Positions 7,101 through 15,113 of a stretch of DNA of 52,215 bases are shown here, in pieces. A program made the translations under genes and the position numbers. The stretch's first letter is position 1, and each line of letters begins with the position of its first letter. Below the pieces are notes generated by a model. It was not told the origin of the DNA, did not search any database, and saw only the letters and a list, made by a program, of their open reading frames with translations. The stretch is from Bacteroidales bacterium UBA3623 (lineage in GTDB: Bacteria; Bacteroidota; Bacteroidia; Bacteroidales; UBA932). The stretch spans positions 1 to 52,215 of the forward strand of contig DFLI01000028.1 of the NCBI GenBank assembly GCA_002373715.1, in the 5' to 3' direction.

Positions 7101-8882
7101 TTAATCGTACCGTCCGAACTTGGACATGTTGTCCACCAGTTCCTTGTTGGTCTTGAATTCGTCCATATGCTGCTGCATCCACGTCATGGCCTCTACGGGG
7201 TTCATATCGGCCAGCAGCTTGCGCAGGATCCAGATGCGGTTGTTGGTATAGGCATCGTAGAGCAGATCGTCTCGGCGGGTGCTGGACAGAACCAGGTTCA
7301 CGGCCGGGAAGATGCGCTTGTTGGACAAGTTGCGGTCCAGCTGCAACTCCATGTTACCGGTGCCCTTGAATTCCTCGAAGATAACGTCGTCCATCTTGGA
7401 GCCGGTTTCTGTAAGGGCCGTGGCCAGGATGGTGAGGGAACCGCCGCCTTCAATATTACGGGCAGCACCGAAGAAGCGCTTGGGCTTCTGGAGGGCATTG
7501 GCATCTACACCACCGGTGAGAACCTTACCGGAAGCGGGCTGTACGGTGTTATAGGCACGGGCCAGACGGGTAATGGAATCCAGCAGGATTACTACATCGT
7601 GGCCGCATTCTACCAGCCTGCGGGCCTTATCCAGCACCATATTGGCCACTTTTACGTGGTGTTCGGCGGGTTCGTCAAAGGTGGAAGCAACAACCTCTGC
7701 CTTTACGCTGCGCTGCATATCCGTCACTTCTTCCGGACGTTCGTCTACCAGGAGGATAATCTCGTAAACCTCCGGGTGATTGTCTGCAATGGCGTTGGCA
7801 ATGGCCTTCAGGAGCATGGTTTTACCGGTTTTTGGCTGTGCCACAATAAGGCCGCGCTGGCCCTTGCCGATGGGAGTGAACATATCTACCACGCGGATGC
7901 TCTGGTCTTTCTCGTGTCCGTGGCCCAGGAGGTTGAATTTCTCCGTGGGGAACAGGGGAGTAAGGAAGTCGAAAGGAACGCGATCCCGTACGAATTCCGG
8001 GGTGCGGCCGTTGATGAACTTAATCTTTACCAGCGGGAAATATTTGTCTCCTTCGCGCGGAGGACGGATTTCTCCGGTGACGGTGTCTCCGTTCTTGAGG
8101 GCATTCTGCTTGATTTGCTGCTGGGAAACGTAGATATCGTCGGGGGAGTTCAGGTAATTATAATCACTGGAGCGGAGGAAGCCGTAACCGTCCGGCATAA
8201 TTTCCAGCACGCCGGTGGCCTCTACAGAGCCTTCAAACTCAATTTTGGCCGGCTTCTGGGGCTGCTGTTGCTGCTGGTTCTGGTTCTGATTCTGATTTTG
8301 GTTCTGGTTGCCCTTCTTCTGATGCTTGGCGGGGCGCTGCTCTTCCTTCTGGGCCATATCGTCCTTCAGGTCTTCAAACAGGTTGTGGATGAATTCTTTG
8401 CCATCCACTTCTGCGGGAGCTTCCACGGGGGCATCGGCCTGTAAGGGAGCGGGGCCGGCGGGCTGCTCTTCCTTCTTGGGCTTGCGGCCGCGCTTTTTGG
8501 GCTGCGGCTGGGGAGCCTCTTCCACCGTTACCGTAATAGGGCCGTCCTCTTCAATGGGGACCACCACTTCTACGGCCTTCTGCACGGGTTTATCGGCCTT
8601 GGGGCCCTTACCCTTGCGCTCTTTAGGAGCAGCGGCGGGTGCAGCCTCTTCCGCTACGGGAGCGGCCGGTTTTTCTTCTTTCTTGGGCGGGCGACCGCGA
8701 CGCTTGGCCTTAGGTTCGGAGATAACGGGTTTCTGGGACTCCGAAATGGCCTGCTGGTCCAAAATGGCAAAGCCTAAGTCTGCTCTGGACATTTTTTTGG
8801 CACCTTTTATATTCATAGATTCGGCAATGCTTCTGAGCTGGTCTTCGCTCATGGCATTCAGTTCAATTAAGCTATGGGGCAT
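7101..8882 (-). CDS. rho: transcription termination factor Rho with long disordered N-terminal insert
   Basis: 593 residues, against about 420 in E. coli. The hexameric RNA helicase ends transcripts. Residues 1-45 form the Rho N-terminal helical domain (MPHSLIELN... fits the family start). Residues 46-212 are low-complexity: two AT-hook-like cores (RRGRPPKK at 61-68, KRGRKPKK at 130-137), acidic and Ala/Pro segments and an Asn/Gln run at 191-207. The cold-shock RNA-binding domain follows (about 213-285), then the ATPase with Walker A QPKTGKT at 349-355 and Walker B DVVILLDSITRLARAYN. Such inserts are typical of Bacteroidota Rho; in Bacteroides the insert has been reported to drive phase separation. 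A strong promoter lies at 8938-8967. Confidence 0.97.
   Translation of the reverse strand: MPHSLIELNAMSEDQLRSIAESMNIKGAKKMSRADLGFAILDQQAISESQKPVISEPKAKRRGRPPKKEEKPAAPVAEEAAPAAAPKERKGKGPKADKPVQKAVEVVVPIEEDGPITVTVEEAPQPQPKKRGRKPKKEEQPAGPAPLQADAPVEAPAEVDGKEFIHNLFEDLKDDMAQKEEQRPAKHQKKGNQNQNQNQNQNQQQQQPQKPAKIEFEGSVEATGVLEIMPDGYGFLRSSDYNYLNSPDDIYVSQQQIKQNALKNGDTVTGEIRPPREGDKYFPLVKIKFINGRTPEFVRDRVPFDFLTPLFPTEKFNLLGHGHEKDQSIRVVDMFTPIGKGQRGLIVAQPKTGKTMLLKAIANAIADNHPEVYEIILLVDERPEEVTDMQRSVKAEVVASTFDEPAEHHVKVANMVLDKARRLVECGHDVVILLDSITRLARAYNTVQPASGKVLTGGVDANALQKPKRFFGAARNIEGGGSLTILATALTETGSKMDDVIFEEFKGTGNMELQLDRNLSNKRIFPAVNLVLSSTRRDDLLYDAYTNNRIWILRKLLADMNPVEAMTWMQQHMDEFKTNKELVDNMSKFGRYD
8259..8312 (-). 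repeat. imperfect hexanucleotide repeat coding the Asn/Gln run of Rho
   Basis: Read on the minus strand this is a chain of CAGAAC/CAGAAT units grading into CAG/CAA codons. It encodes Rho residues 191-207. Third-base changes interrupt perfect repetition, which limits slippage. Confidence 0.8.
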
Positions 8883-8937
8883 AACAAAATAGAATGTATT
8901 TCAGGTAAAGACGGTTTCCCGATTGGAAAAACCAATG

Positions 8938-8967
8938 CAAAGATAACGATAATTTTCAAGATTCCAA
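8938..8967 (-). promoter_or_regulatory. rho-mnmE promoter
   Basis: On the minus strand: TTG (8965-8967), 19 bases, then TATCTTTG (8938-8945), matching the Bacteroidota TTG/TAnnTTTG pattern. The leader to the rho start at 8882 is about 50 bases. Confidence 0.6.
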
Positions 8968-9006
8968 GTCTGAATCGAAGATCCTCTAAGCCCAAAGGGC
9001 GAAAAA

Positions 9007-9044
9007 AGTCCCTCCCAAAGGGGAGGGATTTAGGGTGGGGGTAA
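9007..9044. repeat. GGGGAGGG intergenic palindrome, copy 1
   Basis: TCCCTCCC-AAAG-GGGAGGGA is a perfect 8-bp hairpin, followed by a G-rich tail ending GGGGGTAA. It is related to 22097-22126 and 32111-32153. It sits between the rho promoter and the 3' end of lptD. Confidence 0.65.
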
Positions 9045-9062
9045 AGAACGCCCCGCGAGGGT

Positions 9063-9099
9063 TGGATAATCTGCTCCAACTACTGGAGCAGATTATCCA
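9063..9099. terminator. perfect 15-bp hairpin across the lptD stop codon
   Basis: TGGATAATCTGCTCC and its exact reverse complement flank a 7-base loop. On the minus strand the loop (AGTAGTT) contains the TAG stop of lptD, so the last codons form one arm. No U-run follows, so it is not a standard intrinsic terminator; it may protect the mRNA 3' end. Confidence 0.6.
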
Positions 9100-11950
9100 T
9101 ATAGGAATCGCTCTTCTTGAACCTCAGGAGGTCTGCCAGGGCCGATGCATTGGCGGCAATACGGAAACTGTAAGACTTGTACATACCCATGGGCACCCAG
9201 GACACGGCAATGTTGAAGCAGTGGAGGTCGTAGGTGGCGCTAATCTGGGTAGAGGTTATCTTCATGGCCATGAAGTCGAAACCGGAAGTGGCCTGGATGC
9301 TCAAACGGGGAGTAATTTTCACCTGTCCGCTCAAGTTCAGGGTTTGGGTGAACTTGTTATTGGTGATGAGCTCCTGCGTGGCCGACTGGTAGGTATACGA
9401 CTTGGAGTAGTTGAACGAATAACTTACATTGATGGACCAGGGGGCGTTGGGGTTCATATAGTACACATAGCCTCCCGGGATGTATTCTCCGGTAATGGGA
9501 TGATAGTAAATGCGCTCGTAGGAATTGGCATCTCCACCGGAGCTGCGGCCGTCGTTTCCGTTGATGGCGCCCTTACCATTGAGGGAGAAGGAGGCCGACA
9601 GGGAAGCGTTGGTAAGGCGCAGCGGAACGCCCGTGGCCACCACATTGAACTTGTTGATACGCTGGCCCTTTTCGTTGATGGCGTAAGGGTCGAAGTTCAT
9701 GTTTCCGCTGATGTTAATCTTATTGAAAAGATTGGTGGAGGCCGTTATACCCACGTTTTGCATTCTCATGGAATCTGCCAGGAAGTTGTAGCTGGTGTTG
9801 ATATTCAGCTGATCCAGCAGTTTGATCTTCTTGGAGCCCGTTCCCGTAGTGTCCCTCAAATCCCGCACCTTGGCTTCCAGGTTGTTGCCAATGGAAAGCG
9901 ACACAGTACCGCTCTTACCCCTTCCGGGAGGCGAAACCGAATTGTGGTTTCCGCTGAGACTGTAAATATTATACTGGCTTTCCGCGTGATAGGAACCGCG
10001 CTTGTCGTAATAGGCATCCAGCGTGCGCCAGCCGTTAAAGGCCGTTCCTTTTTCCGGGCTGAAGTTAAGGGAGACGGAAGGGGATATCACATGCCGGATG
10101 GCCTGAATCTTCCGGTGCTTGCCAAAGTTGAACATACCGTAGATGCGCGTACTCATGGACATGCTGCCGGAATAGGTATGCGTAACTCCAAAGGTATTGA
10201 AGGCCGTTCCGGGGTCTGTAATAACCTTCTGGGCAATGACATCATTGCCATCTTTGTCCCTGACCATGATGGGGTTGCCATCTTTGTCGTACTCGTTTTC
10301 CAGATATTGCTGGCCCTTGGAGAACATCCAGTTCATGCCGTAGGACACGTTGGGAGTGACGTTGATATACTTGAACAGCGTGAAGCTGGGAAGGCCTATC
10401 TGGAAGTTATGGGCCATACCGTTGGTCATGCGGTTCAGGAGCTTGATGCCCAGGGAGTCCCCCAGTTCCTTTACGCGGTAGGTATTGCCGTTACGGTCTG
10501 TCTTGTAAGTGTATTCGTCCCCATCCATTACATAGTCCTGGATGTCCCTCAGTTTGAAGTTCACCTTGTTTTGGAAGGAGGTATTGTAACCGAAGGAGAT
10601 TTTCTCGTAGAATTTTTCCTTACCCACGCGCTGTTTCTGCTTGAAAGGGTAGAAACGGTTCACCGTGAAGGTGATGTTGGGGAGGGTGACGGAATAGCTG
10701 GAGTCTCGGGTGTTCTGGTTGTGCATGGCATTCACGCTCAGGCTGAACTTGCCGTTCCAGTTATGAGAATAGGAGATGGAGGAACCTATCTGGTTTTGCT
10801 GCGCCTGCTGCACAGAAGTAGCGTTGTAGCGGTTGTTGGACGGGCTGGAGAAGTTCACAGAGGCCGAGAAAGTGGAACCGGGATGAGCTTTGGAATCCTG
10901 GGAATGGGACCACTTGACGCCAAAGTTCCTGGACTGCACAAAGTCTTTGCTGCCCTTTTCACCGGACTGGTCGTTGGAATAGGACAGGCCGAAGTTACCG
11001 TTGAACTTGTAATTGACCTTATAGCGGGAGTTGATGTCTACCGCCCAGGAACCCAGGGTGTAATAGTCTCCGGTAATGGAAAAGTCAAAATAATCTCCGA
11101 AAACGAAATACAGGCCGGCGTCCCTCATAAAGAAGCCGCGCGCCTGCTCTTCGCCAAAGGTGGGCATGAGCATACCCGTAGCCCTGGTGGGCTTTTTAGG
11201 AACAAAACCAAAAGGCAGGCCGATAGGAACCGGCACACCGGCCACAACCGGCCAGGCAGGGCCGAAAACCGTCTTCTGAGAGGGCTTGGTGATGACTTTG
11301 GCCATACTCAGCTTCAGGTAATAGTGGGGTTCCTCCAGGTCGCACACCGTGTAGATACCGTCCCTCATGTTGATGGACTTGTCCGGCATCATCTTAATCT
11401 TCTTACCTTGCAGCAGGCCCTCAGACTCTTTGGTAATCATATTGGTGATGCGGGCCTTCTGCGTGGTGAAATTGTAACGGAGTTCGTCCATCTTATAGGT
11501 TTGGCCGCTCTCTGTCATTTCCGGGAGGCCCACCATTTCTCCGGTAACAGGGTCCTTTCGGCCCCTTGCAAATACGGTATTGGCCTGCATGTCGTACTCC
11601 AGATAATCTGCCGTGAGGGTCATATTCTGGTAGGACACCGTAGCGCCGCCGTAGTAATAAATCATTCGCTTGCCTCCGGTAAAGTCTGTAATGATGGAGT
11701 CTTTGGCCGTAGAGAAGGCAGGACGCTCCAGGGAACTCTTACCCAGTAAATCCAGGGAATCTGCGCGGGCCGCATGGAGGGAATCCGGCTGACGGACCAT
11801 GAGGGAGTCTGCGGGGATGGATTTGAGGGAATCCGGCAGGTTGCGCCTGATTGAATCCGGCAAGGAGGGCACCTGGGCGCGGGATTCCAGCGGGAGTACC
11901 GCCAGCGCGAGCGCCAGGATGCTGAGATATTGAAAAATCTTCCTTGCCAT
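9080..11950 (-). CDS. lptD: LPS assembly outer-membrane protein LptD
   Basis: 956 residues. LptD is the barrel that inserts lipopolysaccharide into the outer leaflet of the outer membrane, together with LptE. The signal peptide ends at RAQ (residue 26). A Pro/Ser/Asp-rich linker with repeated PDSL-type units follows (about 27-90). The OstA/LptA-like jelly-roll domain (about 95-215) shows YYYGGATVSYQNMTLTADYLEYD and the repeating LRYNFTTQKARI. The long barrel domain runs from about 250 to the end and is rich in alternating aromatic strands, with the GLPFGFVPKK block and GMLMPTFGEE typical of the family. The gene is divergent from the amidase gene and read from the promoter at 11990-12020. Its stop codon lies in a hairpin loop. 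Confidence 0.93.
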   Translation of the reverse strand: MARKIFQYLSILALALAVLPLESRAQVPSLPDSIRRNLPDSLKSIPADSLMVRQPDSLHAARADSLDLLGKSSLERPAFSTAKDSIITDFTGGKRMIYYYGGATVSYQNMTLTADYLEYDMQANTVFARGRKDPVTGEMVGLPEMTESGQTYKMDELRYNFTTQKARITNMITKESEGLLQGKKIKMMPDKSINMRDGIYTVCDLEEPHYYLKLSMAKVITKPSQKTVFGPAWPVVAGVPVPIGLPFGFVPKKPTRATGMLMPTFGEEQARGFFMRDAGLYFVFGDYFDFSITGDYYTLGSWAVDINSRYKVNYKFNGNFGLSYSNDQSGEKGSKDFVQSRNFGVKWSHSQDSKAHPGSTFSASVNFSSPSNNRYNATSVQQAQQNQIGSSISYSHNWNGKFSLSVNAMHNQNTRDSSYSVTLPNITFTVNRFYPFKQKQRVGKEKFYEKISFGYNTSFQNKVNFKLRDIQDYVMDGDEYTYKTDRNGNTYRVKELGDSLGIKLLNRMTNGMAHNFQIGLPSFTLFKYINVTPNVSYGMNWMFSKGQQYLENEYDKDGNPIMVRDKDGNDVIAQKVITDPGTAFNTFGVTHTYSGSMSMSTRIYGMFNFGKHRKIQAIRHVISPSVSLNFSPEKGTAFNGWRTLDAYYDKRGSYHAESQYNIYSLSGNHNSVSPPGRGKSGTVSLSIGNNLEAKVRDLRDTTGTGSKKIKLLDQLNINTSYNFLADSMRMQNVGITASTNLFNKINISGNMNFDPYAINEKGQRINKFNVVATGVPLRLTNASLSASFSLNGKGAINGNDGRSSGGDANSYERIYYHPITGEYIPGGYVYYMNPNAPWSINVSYSFNYSKSYTYQSATQELITNNKFTQTLNLSGQVKITPRLSIQATSGFDFMAMKITSTQISATYDLHCFNIAVSWVPMGMYKSYSFRIAANASALADLLRFKKSDSYMDNLLQ

Positions 11951-11973
11951 TGGTTTATTTTTTGCTAATTTTG
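11944..11973 (+). promoter_or_regulatory. promoter of the amidase gene
   Basis: TTG at 11944-11946, 19 bases, TAATTTTG at 11966-11973. The -33 element lies inside the lptD start region, so transcription of the two divergent genes may interfere. Confidence 0.6.
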
Positions 11974-11989
11974 TGCAAAATATAACTTA

Positions 11990-12020
11990 CAAAAGTACTA
12001 CTTATTCCACAATAATCAAA
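11990..12020 (-). promoter_or_regulatory. lptD promoter
   Basis: On the minus strand: TTTG (12017-12020), then TACTTTTG (11990-11997), with 19 bases between TTG and the box. The predicted leader is about 33 bases. It lies within the amidase 5' leader. Confidence 0.65.
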
Positions 12021-12033
12021 ACTGCATCTGTAT

Positions 12034-13368
12034 ATGAAGCCGTTTTTTCGCCAGCTGCTGCCCGTGAGCCTAGCGCTCCTTCTTGCAATCCCCGTGCCCG
12101 TTTCTGCTCAGGGAGGTCATCAAGGGTATCTGCGCCTTACTACGGTGGCCATAGACCCCGGCCATGGCGGAAAAGACCCCGGTTGCGTTAGTGCAGACGG
12201 CAAAACCTACGAGAAAACTATCACGCTGGACATTGCCAAACGCCTGGCCCAGAAGATAGAATCCTCCTACCAGGACGTGGAAGTAGTGATGACCCGCCGG
12301 GACGACCGCTTCGTAGAGCTGGAAAAACGGGCCGTCACCGCCAATAAGGCCAATGCCGACCTCTTTATATCCATCCACGTGAACTCGGCCGGCAAGGCTA
12401 CATCGGCCAGTGGTTATTCCATTCACGTGCTGGGCCAGTCCCAGAAAAAAGGCAACGACCTCTATTCCAAGAACCTGGACCTGGTAAAAAGAGAGAACTC
12501 CGTTATTATGATGGAGGAGAATTACCAGACCAAATACCAGGGTTTTGACCCTAATGACCCTCAGTCTTCCATCATCTTCTCCCTCATGCAGAATGCATAC
12601 CTGAATGCCAGTCTGGGCTTTGCAGAAGATGTTACGGACGCCATGGCCCTGGGGCCCATCAAGAATAACCGAGGCGTTTCCCAGGATCCTTTCTGGGTGC
12701 TCTGGCGCACTGCTATGCCTGCCGTGCTCATTGAGGTGGGCTTCATGAGCAATCCCAAAGACCTGGCCACCCTGCGCAGCGAAAAGGGCAGGGAAGCCAT
12801 CGCCACCAATATTTTCAATGCTTTCTGGGCCTTTAAAACCCGCTATGACAAAACGGACGATGTAGCGGAAATGAAGCCTCAGCAACCCCTTCCGGAACCT
12901 GTTCCGGAGCCTGTTGTGGAAGAAAAGCCCGTACAGAAGGAAACCCCCAAGACTGCCGTAGAAGAAAAACCGGTGCAGGAAGAAAAGCCTAAGACGGTCG
13001 TAGAGGAAAAACCTAAGACGGTTGTTGAAGAGAAACCTGTACAGGAAGAAAAGCCTAAGACGGTAGTGGAAGAGAAGCCTAAAAAGGTGGAAGAGGCAAA
13101 GCCCGAGAAGGTGGTTGCGGAAGAAAAGGCTGCTCCCGTATATTATGGTATACAGATTTCGGCTGTAGGAAAACCCGTCAGGAAAGACGCTCCTTTCTTC
13201 AAAGGATATGCTCCCCAGGAACTGAAAGTGGACCGGCTGTATAAGTATGTTGTGTGCACCAGTTCTTCTCTGGAAGAAGTAAGAAAAAATTTGCCCAAAG
13301 TTAAAGCAGATTTCAAGGAGTGTTTCCTTGTAAAAATTGAGAACGGAATCCCTACCCGCGTTCGTTGA
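12034..13368 (+). CDS. N-acetylmuramoyl-L-alanine amidase (Amidase_3) with SPOR-like C-terminus
   Basis: 444 residues. Zinc amidase that cuts the bond between MurNAc and the stem peptide, typically for daughter-cell separation. The signal peptide ends at SAQ (about 26). The Amidase_3 domain (35-275) keeps its zinc and catalytic residues: DPGHGG (His44), Glu60, SIHVNS (His115) and LIEVGFMSN (Glu234). Residues 290-370 are a Pro/Lys/Glu linker built of repeated VEEKP and EEKPKT units, probably a spacer through the peptidoglycan. The last 75 residues (YYGIQISAVGKP onward) resemble a SPOR peptidoglycan-binding domain. Divergent from lptD. The following 287 bases lead to dnaA. Confidence 0.9.
   Translation: MKPFFRQLLPVSLALLLAIPVPVSAQGGHQGYLRLTTVAIDPGHGGKDPGCVSADGKTYEKTITLDIAKRLAQKIESSYQDVEVVMTRRDDRFVELEKRAVTANKANADLFISIHVNSAGKATSASGYSIHVLGQSQKKGNDLYSKNLDLVKRENSVIMMEENYQTKYQGFDPNDPQSSIIFSLMQNAYLNASLGFAEDVTDAMALGPIKNNRGVSQDPFWVLWRTAMPAVLIEVGFMSNPKDLATLRSEKGREAIATNIFNAFWAFKTRYDKTDDVAEMKPQQPLPEPVPEPVVEEKPVQKETPKTAVEEKPVQEEKPKTVVEEKPKTVVEEKPVQEEKPKTVVEEKPKKVEEAKPEKVVAEEKAAPVYYGIQISAVGKPVRKDAPFFKGYAPQELKVDRLYKYVVCTSSSLEEVRKNLPKVKADFKECFLVKIENGIPTRVR
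12925..13110 (+). repeat. in-gene imperfect repeats coding the Lys/Glu/Pro linker
   Basis: Units such as GAAGAAAAGCCTAAGACGG recur with third-base variation and encode PVQEEKPKTVVEEKPKT-type peptides of the amidase linker. Such tracts tend to vary in copy number between strains. Confidence 0.75.
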
Positions 13369-13655
13369 TTTTTCGCCCATTCAGCGTCCTGAAAAGGGGA
13401 TAAATCGCGAGTTGCTTAATTTAGAATTCTTAAAAATAGAATATCAATTCTATCATACTTATACACGCACTTCACCTCACTAATTGGTTCATTATCAGGC
13501 GTCTACAAAATACGGCAAAATGGGTGTCCCCAGCAATCAATTTAAACATAAAAAAATTGAAAAACAATAGGGAACGAAATTTTTTTTCAAGTTTTTTTCC
13601 CCCATATTTGCAATCGGATAACCCTTAACAGCACTGTATTTTTACCTATCCCGGA
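13369..13655. other. A+T-rich dnaA upstream region
   Basis: A 287-base gap between the amidase gene and dnaA. It holds the small palindromes AGAATTCT (13423-13430) and TAGAAT-ATCA-ATTCTA (13437-13452), one DnaA-box-like TTATACACG at 13459, long A and T runs, and a near-consensus box CATATTTG at 13603-13610, 45 bases before dnaA. With only one imperfect DnaA box I cannot call an origin here. Confidence 0.4.
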
Positions 13656-15083
13656 ATGAACAACCAGGAAAGACATATTGCGGTATGGAACAACTGTCTG
13701 CAGATCATTGAGAACAACATTGATCCGCAGCAGTTCAATACCTGGTTCAAGCTCATCCGGCCGGTATCGCTGGAAGGGGCCAAGCTCACCGTAGAGGTGC
13801 CCTCGGATTTCTTCCGCCAATATATAGAGGATGCCTATAAGGAATTGTTAAGGCTCACCATCAAGCGCGCCATCGGCACGGAAGGTCAGCTTTTCTATCT
13901 GGTACGTCCTGTCCAGAACAAGGAAGGCATGGTGCTCCCCGCCAACCAGAGCGCCGTTCCCACCAACAATCCGGTGTCGGTGCCCACGTATCAGCCCGCA
14001 GGCCGCCCCAGTCCCTTCGTGTTCCCGGGCGTGCAGCGGCTCAAGATTAACCCCCGCCTGAACCCGGTATACTGCTTTGGCAACCTGGTGGAAGGGGAGT
14101 GCAACAAGCTGGGCGTAAACGCCGCAGAGGAAATTTCCCTGGCTCCCGGCAAAACGCCCTTCAACCCGCTGTTCCTCTTCGGAGGTCCGGGCCTGGGCAA
14201 AACGCACATCGCGCAGGCCATCGGCATAGCCATCAAAGAAAAATTCCAGGACAAAGTGGTGCTGTACGTAACGGGCCACGAGTTCAAAACCCAATATATG
14301 GATGCCGTTCAGGGCAACCGCATTGTGGATTTCATTGCCTTCTACCAGCGAATTGACGTGCTCATAGTAGACGATATCCAGGATCTGGTAGGTGCCGGTA
14401 CCCAGCACACCTTCTTCAATGTGTTCAACCACCTGCACCAGAACGGCAAGCAGCTCATCTTCACCTCAGACCGCGCTCCGGTAGATTTGCAGAACTTCGA
14501 AGAAAGGCTCATGTCCCGCTTCAAGTGGGGCCTGTCCGTAGAGCTTCTCAAGCCGGATTATACCACGCGCCTGGAAATGCTGCGCTCCCGCGCCCTCCGC
14601 GAAGGCGTAAAGCTGAGCGAGGAAGTGCTCACCTACCTGGCTTCCCGTGTAAAAACCAATTTCCGGGAGCTGGAAGGCACTCTTACCTCATTGGTAGCCT
14701 ACGCCACCCTGGGGCACCGGGATATAGACGTAGACCTGGCCCAGACGGTGAGCGGCCAAATTGTAGGAGAACAGGAGAAGGAGATCTCTACAGACCTCAT
14801 TATCAACAGCGTATGCGAGTATTTCAACATCACCCGGGATATGCTGCTCTCCACCACCCGCAAGCGTCAGATTGTGCAGGCCCGTCAAATTGCCATGTAC
14901 GAATGCCGCAACCTCATTTCCAGCTGCTCGCTTAGCACCATCGGTGCAGAACTGGGAGGGAAAGACCACGCCACCGTACTGCACGCCTGCAACATAGTGC
15001 AGGATTTAATGTCCACGGACAAGCTCTTCCGGCAGTGGGTGGAAGATATCGAGAACATGATAGTTGTTCCGGTAGAAAACTAA
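13656..15083 (+). CDS. dnaA: chromosomal replication initiator protein DnaA
   Basis: 475 residues, normal length. DnaA binds DnaA boxes at oriC, opens the duplex and loads DnaB. Domain I is at 1-80 (WNNCLQIIENNIDPQQFNTWF). A Pro-rich linker (95-130) follows. The AAA+ domain has Walker A GGPGLGKT at 176-183 and Walker B VLIVDDIQDL near 235-244. The C-terminal domain IV carries the DnaA signature GGKDHATVLHACNIV near residue 440, which reads the DnaA box. The start was chosen at the ATG giving the conserved domain I. A hairpin terminator at 15083-15113 separates it from the convergent hutH. Confidence 0.98.
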   Translation: MNNQERHIAVWNNCLQIIENNIDPQQFNTWFKLIRPVSLEGAKLTVEVPSDFFRQYIEDAYKELLRLTIKRAIGTEGQLFYLVRPVQNKEGMVLPANQSAVPTNNPVSVPTYQPAGRPSPFVFPGVQRLKINPRLNPVYCFGNLVEGECNKLGVNAAEEISLAPGKTPFNPLFLFGGPGLGKTHIAQAIGIAIKEKFQDKVVLYVTGHEFKTQYMDAVQGNRIVDFIAFYQRIDVLIVDDIQDLVGAGTQHTFFNVFNHLHQNGKQLIFTSDRAPVDLQNFEERLMSRFKWGLSVELLKPDYTTRLEMLRSRALREGVKLSEEVLTYLASRVKTNFRELEGTLTSLVAYATLGHRDIDVDLAQTVSGQIVGEQEKEISTDLIINSVCEYFNITRDMLLSTTRKRQIVQARQIAMYECRNLISSCSLSTIGAELGGKDHATVLHACNIVQDLMSTDKLFRQWVEDIENMIVVPVEN

Positions 15084-15113
15084 CTGAGACCTCATTCAGA
15101 GGCCTCAGTTTTT
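15083..15113 (+). terminator. dnaA intrinsic terminator
   Basis: ACTGAGACCTC-ATTCA-GAGGCCTCAGT pairs over 11 positions with one A/C mismatch, then a T run. It overlaps the hutH stop region, so it may also slow transcripts from the other side. Confidence 0.75.

Noticed and set aside
8259..8312. Hexamer repeat as a CRISPR or mobile repeat
   Set aside because: It is in frame and encodes the Asn/Gln run of Rho.
9035..11749. A 904-codon open frame antisense to lptD
   Set aside because: It mirrors lptD on the other strand, has no domain or signal peptide, and arises from the codon bias. lptD has clear family blocks.
12070..13380. Long antisense frame over the amidase, rich in Phe and Leu
   Set aside because: A by-product of the Lys/Glu/Pro repeats read backwards.
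13369..13655. Possible replication origin upstream of dnaA
   Set aside because: Only one DnaA-box-like sequence (TTATACACG) and no box cluster. In Bacteroidota the origin is often not at dnaA. GC-skew would decide.
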